This document shows, piece after piece, positions 63,733 through 64,000 of a DNA stretch of 64,000 nucleotides (its first letter is position 1; the number at the start of each line of letters is the position of its first letter). The notes under the pieces were generated by a model. That model was not told where the DNA came from. It searched no databases and saw only the letters and a program-made list of their open reading frames with translations. The stretch is from Pseudomonas synxantha BG33R. GTDB lineage: Bacteria > Pseudomonadota > Gammaproteobacteria > Pseudomonadales > Pseudomonadaceae. A program made the translations under genes and the position numbers. The stretch covers positions 1,288,936 to 1,352,935 of the forward strand of contig NZ_CM001514.1 in NCBI RefSeq assembly GCF_000263715.2, given 5' to 3'.

Positions 63733-64000
63733 GTGAAACATATCAATCTGAAAGATTTTGCCAAAGATCGCGGTCAGCCCGAAGCGGCCTCAATTCTAGG
63801 AATGACTCAGGGAGCGCTTAGTAAGGCTATTCGAATCGGCCGGGATGTTCTTGTCATTGAGAAGCTTGACGGGACATTCACCGCTATAGAAATCAGAGGG
63901 TTCCCCTCGCGCATTGATCGTAACTCAGCGCCAGGCAACGTCCCGATGTTGAGTAAAACGATACGCCTATCGCTCATCTCTGAAGAGTCTGGCAAGCCAT
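63733..64000 (+). CDS. Cro-like regulator (runs off window)
   Basis: GTG 63733 with GGAG 8 nt upstream opens a frame that continues to the window edge (89 codons). The start, MKHINLKDFAKDRGQPEAAS followed by ILGMTQGALSKAIRIGR, is a small Cro/CI-type HTH (QPEAASILGMTQGALSKAI). A strand segment with VIEKLDGTFTAIEI follows, as in Cro. Divergent from the repressor and first gene of the rightward operon, so Cro is the natural call. The C-terminal part looks longer than lambda Cro. Confidence 0.8.
   Translation, partial: MKHINLKDFAKDRGQPEAASILGMTQGALSKAIRIGRDVLVIEKLDGTFTAIEIRGFPSRIDRNSAPGNVPMLSKTIRLSLISEESGKP

Larger units (their letters stand above)
58301..64000. mobile_element. Left part of a lambda-like prophage (continues beyond window)
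   Basis: Integrase, excisionase-like, early leftward genes, CI-type repressor, cro-like gene and paired operators lie in lambda order. Small overlapping genes and unfamiliar proteins contrast with the core genes on the left. The insertion is next to mutS, a known prophage and tailocin site in the P. fluorescens group. The right attachment site is outside the window, so the att core cannot be read. Confidence 0.9.

Overview
The window is a stretch of a Pseudomonas chromosome, most likely from the P. fluorescens group. This rests on recognisable Pseudomonas genes (aauRS-aatJQMP, glpFKRD, glpM, motY, the PA3496 family, rsmZ), their order, high-GC codon use and many REP/REPIN repeats with the GTGGGAG...CTCCCAC signature. 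It is core chromosome up to about 58.25 kb, then the start of a lambda-like prophage that runs off the right edge.

Layout. 0-4.5 kb: two c-di-GMP style response regulators (REC-GGDEF-EAL and a degenerate REC-HD-GYP), then a Nudix hydrolase and a GNAT acetyltransferase. 4.7-11.4 kb: metR and a 1856-residue toxin-like protein on the minus strand. 11.6-15.2 kb: an alpha/beta hydrolase, a DsbA-like oxidoreductase, and an arginase-fold protein coupled to two half-size EamA/SMR-like membrane proteins. 15.3-23.7 kb: a MipA-like outer-membrane protein divergent from a tight six-gene operon (HAD phosphatase, class III aminotransferase, hydrolase, FemAB-like acyltransferase, histidine kinase, sigma-54 activator). 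The operon has a consensus sigma-54 promoter and a palindromic upstream site. 23.8-30.8 kb: glpM, aauR, aauS and the acidic amino acid ABC transporter aatJQMP, with a sigma-54 promoter and two AauR-type operators. 31.2-36.3 kb: the glycerol regulon glpFKRD. 36.6-54.7 kb: ybaK, an ABC ATPase, argF, a molybdopterin oxidoreductase, grxD, a heme-type bacterioferritin, bfd, peroxiredoxin, rnt, pyrC, motY, argG, an orphan response regulator, a PA3496-family gene, nth, an orphan rnfB, metG and apbC. 54.8-58.2 kb: the small RNA rsmZ with its GacA box, fdxA and mutS.

58.3-64 kb is the left part of a prophage next to the mutS start. It has an integrase, a DUF4224 (excisionase-like) protein, an Ea22-like protein, small phage genes, a PP1-like phosphatase, an Arc-type repressor, a TerB-like protein, small membrane proteins and a LuxR-HTH/membrane protein. 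A CI-type repressor and a divergent cro-like gene, cut by the window end, follow. Two matched operator/promoter pairs flank the repressor, as in lambda OL/PL and OR/PR.

Most promising for novelty: the self-contained sigma-54 metabolic locus (16.2-23.7 kb), the giant toxin-like protein with no recognised partner, and the prophage control region. The last combines mirror operators, a repressor whose predicted autoproteolysis lysine is an arginine, and a LexA-type box at the mutS junction.
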